From: Shewanella woodyi ATCC 51908
Lineage (GTDB): Bacteria > Pseudomonadota > Gammaproteobacteria > Enterobacterales > Shewanellaceae
Assembly (NCBI RefSeq): GCF_000019525.1
Contig: NC_010506.1
Coordinates: forward strand, 3,844,001 to 3,908,000
Direction: 5' to 3'
DNA length: 64,000 nt
Position 1 is the first letter of the stretch; every line of letters starts with the position of its first letter. Positions 39,683-50,200 of this stretch are shown here, one piece after another. The translations under genes were made by a program, and so were the position numbers. Below the pieces are notes generated by a model. That model saw nothing but the letters and a program-made list of their open reading frames with translations, did no database searches and was not told where the DNA came from.

Positions 39683-41335
39683 TTAATGCTCTAGCGAGCG
39701 ATATTTTTCACGTAAGTGGTTTCGTACGCCGATAGCGGTCAGGTTCAGTGACACAATGACGGAGACCAGCAAGAAAGAGGTCGCATACACTAAAGGTCTT
39801 GCAGCCTCAACGTTGGGACTTTGGAAACCAACATCATAAATATGGAAGCCTAGGTGCATAAACTTACGTTCCAGATGCACAAAAGGAAAGTTCATATCTA
39901 TTGGCAGAGTCGGCGCGAGTTTTACAACCCCCACCAGCATTAGGGGGGCAACTTCCCCCGCCGCTCGTGCTACCGCAAGAATCAGCCCAGTCATAATCGC
40001 TGGGCTTGCCATAGGTATGACAATACGCCATAAAGTTTCAGCCTTGGTTGCCCCTAAGGCTAAGCTGCCTTGGCGAACAGCACTGGGTATACGACTAAGT
40101 CCTTCTTCGGTTGATACAATGACCACTGGCAGAGTTAATATTGCCAAGGTCAATGCTGACCAGATAACCCCTGGCGAGCCAAAGGTTGGAGCAGGCAAAG
40201 CTTCAGGATAGAAGAGCTGATCCAGCGTGCCACCGAACATATAAACAAAGAAACCTAAACCAAATACACCATAAACAATGGAGGGAACACCAGCCAAGTT
40301 GATCACGGCAATGCGTATCATCTTAGTCACAGGACCTTTTTTAGCATATTCATGGAGGTAGATAGCCGCAATCACACCAAATGGCGTCACGATAACGGCC
40401 ATCAACATCACCATAAATACAGTACCGAAAATGGCAGGGAAGACACCACCTTCAGTATTGGCTTCGCGAGGGTCATCACTAATAAAGCGCCCCATACCAA
40501 CAAACCAGTGTCCAACTTTACTAAACAGCCCCATTCGGTTGGCATAGGTCACATCAAGAATTGAGTCTAGTTTTAAAGTAACTTCTAGGCCTCGCATATC
40601 TTTAATGATGACCGAGTCACGTCCAGCTTCCTCTCTAAGCGCAAAAAACTGCTTCTCTAATACTAAGTAATCGGCCTGAAGGGTGCTACGTGCTGTCTCC
40701 AGCTCAAGTTTACGCGCATCGGTTAACTTGTTATCCAACTCATAACCACGCTCCTTTAACCTCAACTTCTCTAGGGCATAGTTAATTGAACCTATCTCAC
40801 TTTTCTGAAGCTTCACCGCTTCATCATTGAGCTCAACCGCACGCTCAATATGAGACATCAACGAGGACTCAACATCCTTAAGCTCAAGACGTTGCCCATT
40901 TTCTATCACAGCAACCGGATAGCCATAAAAGTCACCGTTCTTACTTCGCTCAATCACTGCAATATCATCAGGTTTACTGCGTGAAATAATATCAGTTGCT
41001 AATATCCAGCGAAAATCCAAACCCACAAACTCACGGTTACCCGTTTTAATAAGATATCGCTTAACGGTATCACCAGGCGCCTGTTCAAATTGATGCCCAG
41101 CAGCCACTAAACGTTCTGTCGGCACCTCTTCGCTGTCATAGATCTCACCAATCAAGGTGTATTGTTGCCCATTTTGGTCATTAAGCTCCCACTGATAGAT
41201 CTCAGCAGGCCAAAAGTAGCTTAGGCCGCGCCATGCAATCATTAGAAGTAGGCCGAGAACAGCAATTAAGCTGATGCTAACAGCACCACCAGTCATCCAG
41301 ATCCATGGGGAACCTGATTTAAACCACTTACCCAT
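39683..41335 (-). CDS. pstA: PstA, phosphate ABC permease with long periplasmic insert
   Basis: Membrane subunit of the phosphate importer, 550 residues, about 250 longer than E. coli PstA. After the first membrane helix (about 14-38) comes an extra periplasmic region to about residue 265, with a predicted coiled coil (SEIGSINYALEKLRLKERGY). The conventional permease core follows, with the coupling-loop motif ALGATKAETLWRIVIPMASP and AAGEVAPLML. The long form is shared with relatives. ATG 41335 is used because GGGAG lies 8 bases upstream; GTG 41344 is a longer frame. Confidence 0.92.
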   Translation of the reverse strand: MGKWFKSGSPWIWMTGGAVSISLIAVLGLLLMIAWRGLSYFWPAEIYQWELNDQNGQQYTLIGEIYDSEEVPTERLVAAGHQFEQAPGDTVKRYLIKTGNREFVGLDFRWILATDIISRSKPDDIAVIERSKNGDFYGYPVAVIENGQRLELKDVESSLMSHIERAVELNDEAVKLQKSEIGSINYALEKLRLKERGYELDNKLTDARKLELETARSTLQADYLVLEKQFFALREEAGRDSVIIKDMRGLEVTLKLDSILDVTYANRMGLFSKVGHWFVGMGRFISDDPREANTEGGVFPAIFGTVFMVMLMAVIVTPFGVIAAIYLHEYAKKGPVTKMIRIAVINLAGVPSIVYGVFGLGFFVYMFGGTLDQLFYPEALPAPTFGSPGVIWSALTLAILTLPVVIVSTEEGLSRIPSAVRQGSLALGATKAETLWRIVIPMASPAIMTGLILAVARAAGEVAPLMLVGVVKLAPTLPIDMNFPFVHLERKFMHLGFHIYDVGFQSPNVEAARPLVYATSFLLVSVIVSLNLTAIGVRNHLREKYRSLEH

Positions 41336-41409
41336 GAGAAACACTCCCTAGGTTTAACGCCAAAACACACATATTCGACTTCATATACTTAATCATCATG
41401 TTCTTATAT

Positions 41410-43668
41410 TTAAAGTGAGCTGTAACGTTCACGAAGACGTTGTCTAACGACTTCAGCGATAGTGTTAAAGAAGAATGTAAAGATAAACAGTACAAAAGCG
41501 GCCAAGAAGAGCACTCGATAGTGTGAGCTGCCTATCGCCGACTCAGGCATCTCCACAGCGATATTAGCCGCTAGGGTTCTCATGCCTTCAAACACACTCC
41601 ACTCCATGATGGCCGTATTACCCGTAGCCATCAGTACGATCATGGTTTCACCAACAGCGCGGCCAAGCCCCATCATCACTGCGGAGAATATCCCAGGACT
41701 TGCAGTTAATAGCACCACGCGCGTTAAGGTTTGCCAGTTGGTAGCCCCAAGAGCCAAGCTACCATTTGAGAGGTGACGAGGAACCGAGAAAACCGCATCT
41801 TCAGCAATAGAGAAGATGGTCGGAATAACCGCAAAGCCCATAGCGATACCGACAACAAGAGCGTTTCGCTGATCGAACGTGATCCCTAGTTCATTAGTAA
41901 TAAACATGCGTGAATCACCATCAAACAGGAGGATCTCAATCGCTGGGCTGATGGTAAATGAGAACCAACCGATAAACAGGATGACAGGGATTAACATCAA
42001 CTCTTGATAAGTATCAGGTAACCTCTGCTTCCACTTACCAGGCAGGTGATACCAGGCAAAGGCACTTGAAAGAATCGACACCGGAAGCAAGATGAGTAAA
42101 ACCAATATTCCAGGCAGATTATCCTCTATCAAGGGAGCAAGCCAAAGACCAGCTAAGAAGCCTAAAATAACCGTCGGCAGAGCTTCCATAATCTCAATGG
42201 TTGGTTTAACAATAGAGCGGACTTTAGGAGACATGAAGTAAGCCGTGTATACCGCACCAGCAATCGCTAAAGGCGTTGCAAACAACATGGCATATAGCGC
42301 AGCTTTCATAGTACCAAACGCCAAAGGCATTAAGCTTAATTTTGCCTCAAAGTCATCAGAACCAGAGGTCGACTGCCACACATATTTTGGTTCAGGATAA
42401 CCCTCATACCAAACCTTGCTCCACATGGCGCTCCAAGAAACCTCTGGATGCTCATTCTCAACATTGAAAAGGTGTAACTTATTTCCAGCCTCAACAACCA
42501 GTGCATTCGATCTTGGGCTAAACCCTATTTTACCCGGATTCTTCAGATCAAAATTCTCAGAAAACAGCTTACGCTGACTAGTGGTATAGAGCAGAGAGAG
42601 CTCGCCTTTATCACTTACCGTCACAAAGCTCTTACGGTAAAACTCGCTGGCAATACTGGCAACATCACCGAGTTTGTCGAAACCTCGAATCTCCTGATAT
42701 TGGCGACCCCTCTCGCCGTTTACCTGAAAGTATTGCAACACAACACCAGAGTCATAACTCACCAAAAGCGAGCTGGCACCAGCAAGTAAACTGACACTTT
42801 TAACTTGTGTATTTGCCAAATCAAGTGCTAACACTTGCATCAACTGAATATCTTCGACATCACGAATATCGTAGATAAACAACTTGTCACTGCTTCTTAA
42901 GATCAATTGGCGTTGATCGGGTGTCATTAGCGCTTGCTGCACATTCGAGGGAGCTTCTTGAATAACACCCGTTGAGGAGATCCATTCAACCTCTTCGGTC
43001 ATCATGTTCTCTTCACCTTCTTGACGTGCTAAACGCCACACTTTAGCGTCATCTTGATAGGCAAAACTCATCACTTCACTGCTATAACCAAAAGTCAGGT
43101 GATGAAGTGCAGAACCGTTCTCATCAATAGTTAATGCCTGTGTACCAGCAGGGAACCTGATATCAGGTGTAATAAGACGTTCATTTTCTGGGTAAGTCAC
43201 CCCAAAGCTAATGCCTGCGAGTAAAAGCTGACCATTATCGAGCCCAAGGGCAAACCTTTGTTCACTCGGCGCTGAAACAGCACTACTGCTTACTTGAGTA
43301 CCGTTAGGTAAAATCAGTTGTTCCCTTTCAAGCAGTTGACCTGTTTTCGCTTTATAGAAATCTACCTGGCCTGTATTTGAAACGCGGTAGATAAGCTCAT
43401 TTTGCTCATCGCTACCCACCATCAAAGCTGGGCTCGCATCATCCGACAGTTCAACACTCACTAGAGGCTTAACTTCAGCCCCATCAAAAATAGGTTTAAC
43501 AACATATAAGAGATAAAAGAAGATCAATAAAAGCGCCACAAACACCATGGTGCCGCCTATGGTCACACCAACCTGAGTCATCTTGTCCGTGATCGCCCTG
43601 CGACTCGAACCTTTGCCCATCAGTAGAGCGTTAGCCTTAGGATCAGGTTTTATCGCCTGAGTTTCCAT
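41410..43668 (-). CDS. pstC: PstC, phosphate ABC permease with long periplasmic insert
   Basis: Membrane subunit of the phosphate importer, 752 residues, more than twice E. coli PstC. A helix near residues 30-55 is followed by a periplasmic region up to about residue 440 with beta-propeller-like repeats (ALMVGSDEQNELIYRVSN, MTPDQRQLILRSSDKLFIYD). The permease core has the coupling motif ALGATNWQTLTRVVLLTASP and GRAVGETMIVLMATGN. It opens the operon pstC-pstA-pstB-phoU. No pstS is adjacent; the region upstream holds gcvR on the other strand. Confidence 0.92.
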   Translation of the reverse strand: METQAIKPDPKANALLMGKGSSRRAITDKMTQVGVTIGGTMVFVALLLIFFYLLYVVKPIFDGAEVKPLVSVELSDDASPALMVGSDEQNELIYRVSNTGQVDFYKAKTGQLLEREQLILPNGTQVSSSAVSAPSEQRFALGLDNGQLLLAGISFGVTYPENERLITPDIRFPAGTQALTIDENGSALHHLTFGYSSEVMSFAYQDDAKVWRLARQEGEENMMTEEVEWISSTGVIQEAPSNVQQALMTPDQRQLILRSSDKLFIYDIRDVEDIQLMQVLALDLANTQVKSVSLLAGASSLLVSYDSGVVLQYFQVNGERGRQYQEIRGFDKLGDVASIASEFYRKSFVTVSDKGELSLLYTTSQRKLFSENFDLKNPGKIGFSPRSNALVVEAGNKLHLFNVENEHPEVSWSAMWSKVWYEGYPEPKYVWQSTSGSDDFEAKLSLMPLAFGTMKAALYAMLFATPLAIAGAVYTAYFMSPKVRSIVKPTIEIMEALPTVILGFLAGLWLAPLIEDNLPGILVLLILLPVSILSSAFAWYHLPGKWKQRLPDTYQELMLIPVILFIGWFSFTISPAIEILLFDGDSRMFITNELGITFDQRNALVVGIAMGFAVIPTIFSIAEDAVFSVPRHLSNGSLALGATNWQTLTRVVLLTASPGIFSAVMMGLGRAVGETMIVLMATGNTAIMEWSVFEGMRTLAANIAVEMPESAIGSSHYRVLFLAAFVLFIFTFFFNTIAEVVRQRLRERYSSL

Positions 43669-43769
43669 TAAAACCTCGTTAATTAAATAATCGGTAGACT
43701 TTTCACTGGGATTGTTACGATTGCTATGCTAACAATAGTTAACCCCTTTATTTTGATGGGTAGCATTAT

Positions 43770-43787
43770 ATGACGCAAAGATGACAC
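43770..43787 (-). promoter_or_regulatory. Candidate PhoB box upstream of pstC
   Basis: Read on the minus strand, GTGTCATCTTTGCGTCAT shows two GTCAT halves eleven bases apart, like the tandem CTGTCAT repeats of the Pho box, with 12 of 18 matches to the E. coli consensus by eye. A TATAAT follows at once, closer than the normal eleven-base gap, so the assignment is tentative. It is 102 bases from the pstC start. Confidence 0.35.
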
Positions 43788-43843
43788 TAGTGTTACAGTG
43801 CAATAAGCAAGAGAGAATTATTAATCATAGGAGCTATATCAAT

Positions 43844-44338
43844 ATGTTACGATACTTAGTGACCCTTCAAGTCCCAGATAAAAATGGCTTAGTTGAGCAA
43901 ATTGCACATGCTGTGAGTCGTCATGGAGGAAACTGGTTAGATTCAGAGCTTCGCCACATAGATGGCATCTTTGCAGCCATACTCTTGTTAGAAGTTCCCG
44001 CTTCAAATTGGGATACTTTAGTAGAAAATTTAGAGTGCATTGAGGGCTTAAGTTTAACCTACGCTAAAACGAGTAAGGAGCAATCTCTACCGACCCACAA
44101 AAGTTACTCTTTAGTTGCCTATGACAGGCCAGGCCTAGTGCACGATATTTCAAATAAAATCAGTTCAATGGGGATGAATATCGAACATCTCAGCACGCGT
44201 TATGAAAGCGCTGGCCACACAGGGGTCGCCCTATTTAGAGCAAACTTTGACGTTGCCATGAAAAATGATGCACAAGAGGAGCTGCTCAGCGATGCTCTCT
44301 ACACAATTGGTGATGATGTTGTGCTGGATAAGGTGTAA
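43844..44338 (+). CDS. gcvR: GcvR-type glycine cleavage repressor with tandem ACT domains
   Basis: A 164-residue protein of two ACT domains, the first starting LRYLVTLQVPDKNGLVEQI and the second KSYSLVAYDRPGLVHDISNK. In E. coli GcvR binds glycine and represses gcv by binding GcvA rather than DNA. ATG 43844 is chosen because AGGAG stands ten bases upstream; earlier in-frame starts back to 43781 extend into the pst promoter. It is monocistronic with its own terminator and divergent from pstC. Confidence 0.88.
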   Translation: MLRYLVTLQVPDKNGLVEQIAHAVSRHGGNWLDSELRHIDGIFAAILLLEVPASNWDTLVENLECIEGLSLTYAKTSKEQSLPTHKSYSLVAYDRPGLVHDISNKISSMGMNIEHLSTRYESAGHTGVALFRANFDVAMKNDAQEELLSDALYTIGDDVVLDKV

Positions 44339-44428
44339 TAACAGAATATAAAAGAGATGATCACTTAACCAAGTGTGATACAGCATTTAGTGGGCTCATG
44401 CATATTTAAAATAGCACTACTCTGATAT

Positions 44429-44451
44429 AAGGGAGGTTACGCTCCCTTTTT
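44429..44451 (+). terminator. Terminator of gcvR
   Basis: AAGGGAG (44429-44435) pairs with CTCCCTT (44442-44448), followed by a T-run. Confidence 0.8.
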
Positions 44452-44653
44452 ATCCAATCCCTCTTTCCATTTTTATCATCAATTTACCTTCTTCACTGCA
44501 ATCGAAAAAATCAATCAAATATCCCAACAACAATCTGATAGACTAACAAAATTACAGATTGGCTATCGGTATCGGAACGTTAGATTTTGAACTTAAGCCA
44601 AATCAATGTCTGCTACACATGTATCTAAGTACATTTATGCTAGGAACCCCCTA

Positions 44654-45469
44654 ATGTTAGGATCAATAAAAAAAATGCGTGCCACACTGGATGATAACCA
44701 GCAGGTACAGTATCAATTGCCAATTGGCGATCAATTAGTAGAGATGAACCCGCTTATTGGTACAAGCGTGACCTTAACTCACACAGGCAAAATAAGCTGT
44801 AGTAACTGCGGTAAGAAAACCAAGAAGAGCTACTCTCAAGGTCACTGCTTTGTCTGTATGAAAAAACTAGCTAGCTGTGACATGTGCATAATGAAACCAG
44901 AGACTTGCCACTTTGCACAGGGAACCTGCCGTGAGCCTGAATGGGGAGAAGCTAACTGCTTTGTGCCACATTATGTTTACCTTTCAAACACCTCTGGTCT
45001 TAAAGTGGGGATCACTCGACACACCCAACTACCTACCCGTTGGATAGATCAAGGCGCGACTCAGGGATTGCCTATCTTAAAGGTCTCAACGAGGCAGATC
45101 TCTGGCTTAGTTGAAGTCGAACTGGCTAAGATGATTGCCGATAAGACAAATTGGCGCACTATGCTCAAAGGCAATGCTGAAGCGATAGATCTCAAGGCTA
45201 AAGCCGCTGAACTTCTGCCTGAAGTTGAAAACAAGATACATGAGATCTGCATGAAAAATGGTGAGTATGCCATTGAAAAGCTAAATGAAGATATTCAGGA
45301 CATTCAGTTTCCAGTCACTGAATTTCCAACCAAAATCAGCTCACACAACTTCGATAAAGACCCTGTTGTCAGCGGTGTATTGCTTGGCATTAAAGGGCAG
45401 TACTTAATCTTCGATACTGGCGTCATTAACCTTAGAAAGTTCACCTCTTACGAGATAAGCCTAAGTTAA
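44654..45469 (+). CDS. DUF2797 family protein
   Basis: A protein of 271 residues with a cysteine-rich region typical of DUF2797: SCSNCGKKTKKSYSQGHC, then FVCMKKLASCDMCIMKPE, then TCHFAQGTC. Ten or so cysteines could bind zinc. After them, VYLSNTSGLKVGITRHTQLP and TRWIDQGATQ resemble a GIY-YIG nuclease core. Biochemical role is unknown. ATG 44654 has AGGA eight bases upstream; the earlier ATG at 44606 has no ribosome site and would add 16 residues. It is flanked by terminators, so monocistronic. Confidence 0.85.
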   Translation: MLGSIKKMRATLDDNQQVQYQLPIGDQLVEMNPLIGTSVTLTHTGKISCSNCGKKTKKSYSQGHCFVCMKKLASCDMCIMKPETCHFAQGTCREPEWGEANCFVPHYVYLSNTSGLKVGITRHTQLPTRWIDQGATQGLPILKVSTRQISGLVEVELAKMIADKTNWRTMLKGNAEAIDLKAKAAELLPEVENKIHEICMKNGEYAIEKLNEDIQDIQFPVTEFPTKISSHNFDKDPVVSGVLLGIKGQYLIFDTGVINLRKFTSYEISLS

Positions 45470-45488
45470 CGTAAAAAGCCAGTACAGC

Positions 45489-45513
45489 AAGGACCTGCCA
45501 TGGGTCCTTTTTT
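45489..45513 (+). terminator. Terminator of the DUF2797 gene
   Basis: AAGGACC (45489-45495) pairs with GGTCCTT (45503-45509) and a T-run follows. Confidence 0.85.
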
Positions 45514-45681
45514 ACAAATTAATCTTCCCGCCTTAATTCATTAATCCTCCGGACATTTAAGCATGGACAAAGAGCCAGCATTAAATTAACATTTAGGCAA
45601 CAAGGATGTTGGGTTGCATGTTAGCACAAATCAAAATATTGATTTCTCAGTGCTGGCATAGGAAATACAAGGAAGTGTCAC

Positions 45682-45993
45682 GTGATTGATCAAGCCAATA
45701 ATTTACCTATCCCCTCTTATCAAACCTTCAAGCAACTTATTGGTAAAACGGTAAATGTTGAAGACCCCCAAGGTAATCATCTTGAACTCATCATAGATGA
45801 AATTGTTACCGGCTCTGCCCATAATCAAAACTATGAGAGCTTTACCACACGCCTTAAAGACACCTTACCTAACCGAGTACCCCAAGGGTGTTACACCTTC
45901 AGTCATCCAATCATTGGCAAACAGTGGCTATTTTGCTCGGCAATCTCAGCGACTCAATATGAGATCGTGATCAATAGAGAGGTTGAGCTATGA
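45682..45993 (+). CDS. DUF6916-like small protein
   Basis: A 103-residue protein without signal peptide. YQTFKQLIGKTVNVEDPQGN and QGCYTFSHPIIGKQWLFC look like the DUF6916 family, which in my recollection is often found near tail-collar (MdpB-like) genes. The start is GTG 45682, with AAGGAA about eight bases upstream. Its stop is 13 bases from the convergent GNAT gene. Function unknown; a structural or chaperone role near the collar protein is a guess. Confidence 0.6.
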   Translation: MIDQANNLPIPSYQTFKQLIGKTVNVEDPQGNHLELIIDEIVTGSAHNQNYESFTTRLKDTLPNRVPQGCYTFSHPIIGKQWLFCSAISATQYEIVINREVEL

Positions 45994-46006
45994 CGCCATT
46001 ACTTAC

Positions 46007-46507
46007 TCAACTTGCAGCTTGCCACTCCATCAATAGATACACTTCGTCCGTCTGCGTTTTTAACTTAAAGCCTAAACGCTCATATAGCGCTCTGGCAGGG
46101 TTATTTCGCTCCACATGTATGCTCACGGTCAAACCTAAGGTTTCAGCTTCAATAAATAACTGTTCCAGCAGACAACTGGCAATCCCGATCCCTCGATACT
46201 CAGGCATCAAAGAGATATCGACAATACGGATCTCTTGGTTTTCGTCCAACCAGTAATCAACAAACAGACGACCGACCGCTTGATTTTGGTAATAGATAAT
46301 GTCGAATCTGTCAGTGCTGTAATGCTGACAATAGTAGCGGTACTGAGCGCTGAACTGCTCAGATAAAAAAAGGTTTAATTGCGACTCAGGCCAATTAGCT
46401 GCGGCAAACTCATCGCGGCGAACAGAGGTATAGAGCTGCAGTAAAAAAGGCAAATCAGCCTCACTATGAGCTTTAAGTTCGAGTGATGTGAGTTGTAAAC
46501 CGTCCAT
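46007..46507 (-). CDS. GNAT N-acetyltransferase, antisense within the surface block
   Basis: A 166-residue acetyltransferase: LMPEYRGIGIASCLLEQLF is the acetyl-CoA loop (RGxGxA), and NNPARALYERLGFKLKT the usual C-terminal core. ATG 46507 has AGGTGA upstream. It is flanked by plus-strand genes: a DUF6916 gene (13 bases away) and the tail-collar gene. It stands opposite in strand to its neighbours, so it may be a separate gene caught inside the block or a modifier of the surface products. Confidence 0.85.
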   Translation of the reverse strand: MDGLQLTSLELKAHSEADLPFLLQLYTSVRRDEFAAANWPESQLNLFLSEQFSAQYRYYCQHYSTDRFDIIYYQNQAVGRLFVDYWLDENQEIRIVDISLMPEYRGIGIASCLLEQLFIEAETLGLTVSIHVERNNPARALYERLGFKLKTQTDEVYLLMEWQAAS

Positions 46508-46587
46508 GTTCGGTCACCTATATTTTGTCGGTGGATTGTACCCAACATACTAAAAAATCTGAAAATAACAAGATTAGGAGAGTAACA

Positions 46588-47127
46588 ATGTCAGAACCTT
46601 TTATCGGCGAGATCAAGATGGTGGGATTTAACTTCGCACCAAGAAGCTACGCAAAATGTGATGGTGCGCTTCTTCCCATTTCACAAAATACAGCCATGTT
46701 CTCACTATTAGGTACGGAATTTGGTGGTGATGGTCGCACCACTTTTGGCTTACCCGATCTTCGTGGTCGCACCCCAATGCATCAAGGTAATGGTCCAGGT
46801 TTAAGCCCTAAAACAATGGGGCAAAGCTCTGGTAGTGAGAGCAATACCTTGCAGTTGAATCAAATGCCCAAACATACCCATAGCGCACAGTTAGATGCTG
46901 TATCTACGGAAGGGACCTCAGCAGTACCCGATAATAATATGTACCTCGCTAAATCCAGTAGTGGTTTAACTTCTGTCAACAGCTATAGCAACGGGACACC
47001 CGATACAGTTATTAGTCCCCACGAAACAAACACTGCCGGCGGCAACTCTGCGATTAATAACATGCAACCCTACCAAGTCGTTAACTTTATCATTGCAATA
47101 CAGGGACTATTTCCATCACGGCAATAA
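46588..47127 (+). CDS. Phage tail-collar-domain protein (MdpB-like)
   Basis: A 179-residue protein of the tail-collar family seen in phage fibres and in bacterial microcystin-dependent proteins. EPFIGEIKMVGFNFAPRSYA opens the domain; FGGDGRTTFGLPDLRGRTPM is its signature, and LNQMPKHTHSAQLDA then NNMQPYQVVNFIIAIQG close it. ATG 46588 has AGGAG seven bases upstream; the frame back to 46525 is unsupported. No other phage genes lie here, so it is not a prophage relic. It is followed after 84 bases by the giant protein gene, same strand. Confidence 0.88.
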   Translation: MSEPFIGEIKMVGFNFAPRSYAKCDGALLPISQNTAMFSLLGTEFGGDGRTTFGLPDLRGRTPMHQGNGPGLSPKTMGQSSGSESNTLQLNQMPKHTHSAQLDAVSTEGTSAVPDNNMYLAKSSSGLTSVNSYSNGTPDTVISPHETNTAGGNSAINNMQPYQVVNFIIAIQGLFPSRQ

Positions 47128-47154
47128 TTTAGAGCTAATTCAATACAAAGAAAC

Positions 47155-47181
47155 AGGTCGGTAAAATTGAAGTCCCGACCT
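47155..47181. other. Hairpin between the collar gene and the giant gene
   Basis: AGGTCGG (47155-47161) pairs with CCGACCT (47175-47181). There is no T-run, so a weak attenuator or mRNA-processing element is as likely as a terminator. Confidence 0.5.
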
Positions 47182-47211
47182 TAAAAAATTTACAAGAACA
47201 GGGACAGGACT

Positions 47212-50200
47212 ATGAAATACGGATTATTACTTATACTTATCGGCAGTCTAGCCTCCCCTTTATCGGCCAGTACCATCGACTTCGAATCAGGTGTCAGTGG
47301 CGCTGGCACTCAAACAATCACCACCACAGTAGATGGAATTACTTTAACTGCCGTAAGTAACGATGATACTTGGATAGTGGCTCATAATTCTGGTAATGCT
47401 GGTACAATTGCTAACGTCGCCGCAGTAGATCAATCTACTGGTGCTAGCCTAATCACGATATCTTTTTCCGCTCCGGTCAACTTGACCAGCATTCATACCA
47501 GCGATATTTCTCAAACCATTAATAGCCTTACCTTTACCCCAACAGACGGCAGCGGCAATAGCGCTTTTACTGATAATAATGGTGGTTCTACTTGGGGGAA
47601 TAACGTAAATGGCAATAACATTTCCTTTACTAGCTGGAGCAACCCTAGCAGTTCATTTACCATAACTGGCAGCACTAGCGCAGGTAATGTAATGCTGCTA
47701 ATAATGGACAACATTATTTTTACAGCTGCGCCCACCAATACCGCTCCAACACTTACTAACATCAATGGCGACAGCTTTACCTATACCGAAGGCGATGGCA
47801 CTCAAATAATTGATCAAGGTACGGTAGCTTCTGTCAGTGATGCAGATGGCGGTAATTTCGATGGCGGAAACCTCACCCTGACCATCACTTCAGGCGAAGA
47901 TGCTGCAGAAGATATCCTCTCTATTGATACTAATGGCACAGTATCTTTAGCTGGTACAACAGCGGGAAGTAACGTTGCTATCACCGGCCCTGGCACAATA
48001 GGAACTTTGGCCAATAACATTGCCGCGGGCAATGACTTTGTCATCAACTTAAACGCATCAGCCACCCCAGCTCATGTCCAGACTTTAGTACAAGCATTAA
48101 CTTACCAAAACAGCGATACTGATAACCCAACCGCTGGCGCAAGAAATGTCCGTTTAACTATTAATGATGGTGATGGTGGCACCTCGAGTAATGCAGATAT
48201 TACTGTGACTGTCGCGGCAGTAAATGATAATCCCACTTTATTAAACCTTGCAGGTGATAACCTCAATTACAGTGAAGGTGACGGTAAGCAAAACATCGAC
48301 ATATCCGCCAATGCGACGGTTACCGATGTAGATTCGGTGAACCTCAGCAGTGGAACACTTACGGTTACAATCCCCACCAATAAAGATGCTAGTGAAGATA
48401 TTCTTGGTTTTGACAACACAGTCACCACAACAGGATTAGCGAGTGCCAGTATCACCATTAGCGCCACCAATATCGGGACATTGACCAACGCCATATCAGA
48501 GGGTAACGACCTTATCGTTACTTTCAATAGCAATGCCACACCAGCACTTGTGCAGTCGCTCATTCGTGCTATCACCTATGAAAATAGTGATAACCTAACT
48601 CCTACCGAAAATACTCGTACGGTAAGAGCAGTACTCACTGATGGCGACGGTGGCAGTAGTGGTAATATTGATACTAGCGTTGTAGTGAGCCAAGTGAATG
48701 ATCTCCCCGTTAGCAGCAATAACACGCTCACTCCAAATGAAGGTGATGTGTTAACAATTGCCGCCAGTGACTTTGCTTTTAGCGATCCTGAAGGTGACAC
48801 TCTTAACCATATCACTATCATTACCGCCCCTGTGAATGGCTCACTCTGGTTAGATCTCGATGCCAGTGGCAGCATCAACAATGCAGAATCAACACTAACA
48901 AACAGTGCCACCGTGACTAAAGCTAACCTAGATGCCAACCAGCTCAAGTACATCCCTAATGGTGACACTAGCTCTAGCTTCACCTTTAGTGTCAATGACG
49001 GTATCTCAGATTCCATTTCGAGTTATACCATCAGCCTTACGGTCAATGCCCAGCCTACTGTGACCGTTAACCAAGGCAGTGGTCAAAACGATCCAACCAA
49101 CAATGCCACCGTAGTATTCGATGTGATCTTTAATGAGTCTATTTCTGGCTTTGACGTAACAGATATCAACCTGAGCGGTGGTGTCACTGCCAGTGTTACC
49201 TCTGTTTCAGCAAGCTCGGGGACTAGCTTTACGGTTATAACCAATATCAGTGCCAACGAAGGTGACATTATTGCTCAGGTGTTAGCAGGGGGCGTAACAG
49301 ATGCATTTGGCGCAACCAACCAAGCCAGCACCAGTACAGATAACAACATTAAGTACGATATCACCGCGCCAGCAACTCCCACAGCCTTAGATATGAGCAC
49401 AAGCTCAGATACAGGTAGCAGTGATAGTGATGATATTACCTCAGATCAAACCCCTGAGGTTTCAGGTAATGGTGAAACAGGTGCAACGCTTACCCTGTTC
49501 AGTGACACAGATGACGATGGTGTTTTAGATGGAGGGGAAGTCTCTATTACTACAAGTGTCAGTAGCGGTGCTTGGTCAACCTCCATGCCCTCTCTTACCA
49601 GCACAAATCACTCACTTAAGGCCTTTCAAACCGATGCAGCTGGCAATGACTCACCTGTAAGCACAGCTTTGAGTATCGAAGTTGATACCAATGCTCCCTC
49701 AGGTCATAGCGTGTCGATCACTCAAAACCCTGTCAACAGCAGCAATGAAGATGCCGTCAGTTTCACTTTTACAGCAGGTGAAATTGCTAGCCTGTATGCC
49801 TATACCATCAGTAGTTCTGGAGGCGGGACAGCCGTTACCGGTAATGGCAGTTTAGCCACGGCAACAGACACCATTGACAATATTGATGTAAGCAGCCTTG
49901 GAGATGGCACCCTCACTCTTAGTCTGGTATTAACCGATATTGCAGGCAACAGTGCGAGCGCGGTTAATGACAGCAGCACCAAAGACAGTACAGCGCCAAC
50001 TGGCCACAGTGTCAGTATTGATCAAGGCATTATTTTAGAATCAAATGACAACGCAGTAAGCTTCACATTTACAGGTGCTGAAGTCGGCGCTAATTTCAGC
50101 TACACGCTCTCATCTGGCGGAGACAGTGTTAATGGCTCAGGGACGATTGCATCTGCCAGCGACCAAATCTCAAATATAGATGTCACTTCACTTAGTGATG

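Noticed and set aside
46588..47127. Prophage remnant, suggested by the tail-collar domain
   Set aside because: No integrase, capsid, terminase or lysis gene is near, and bacterial MdpB-like collar proteins are common outside prophages.
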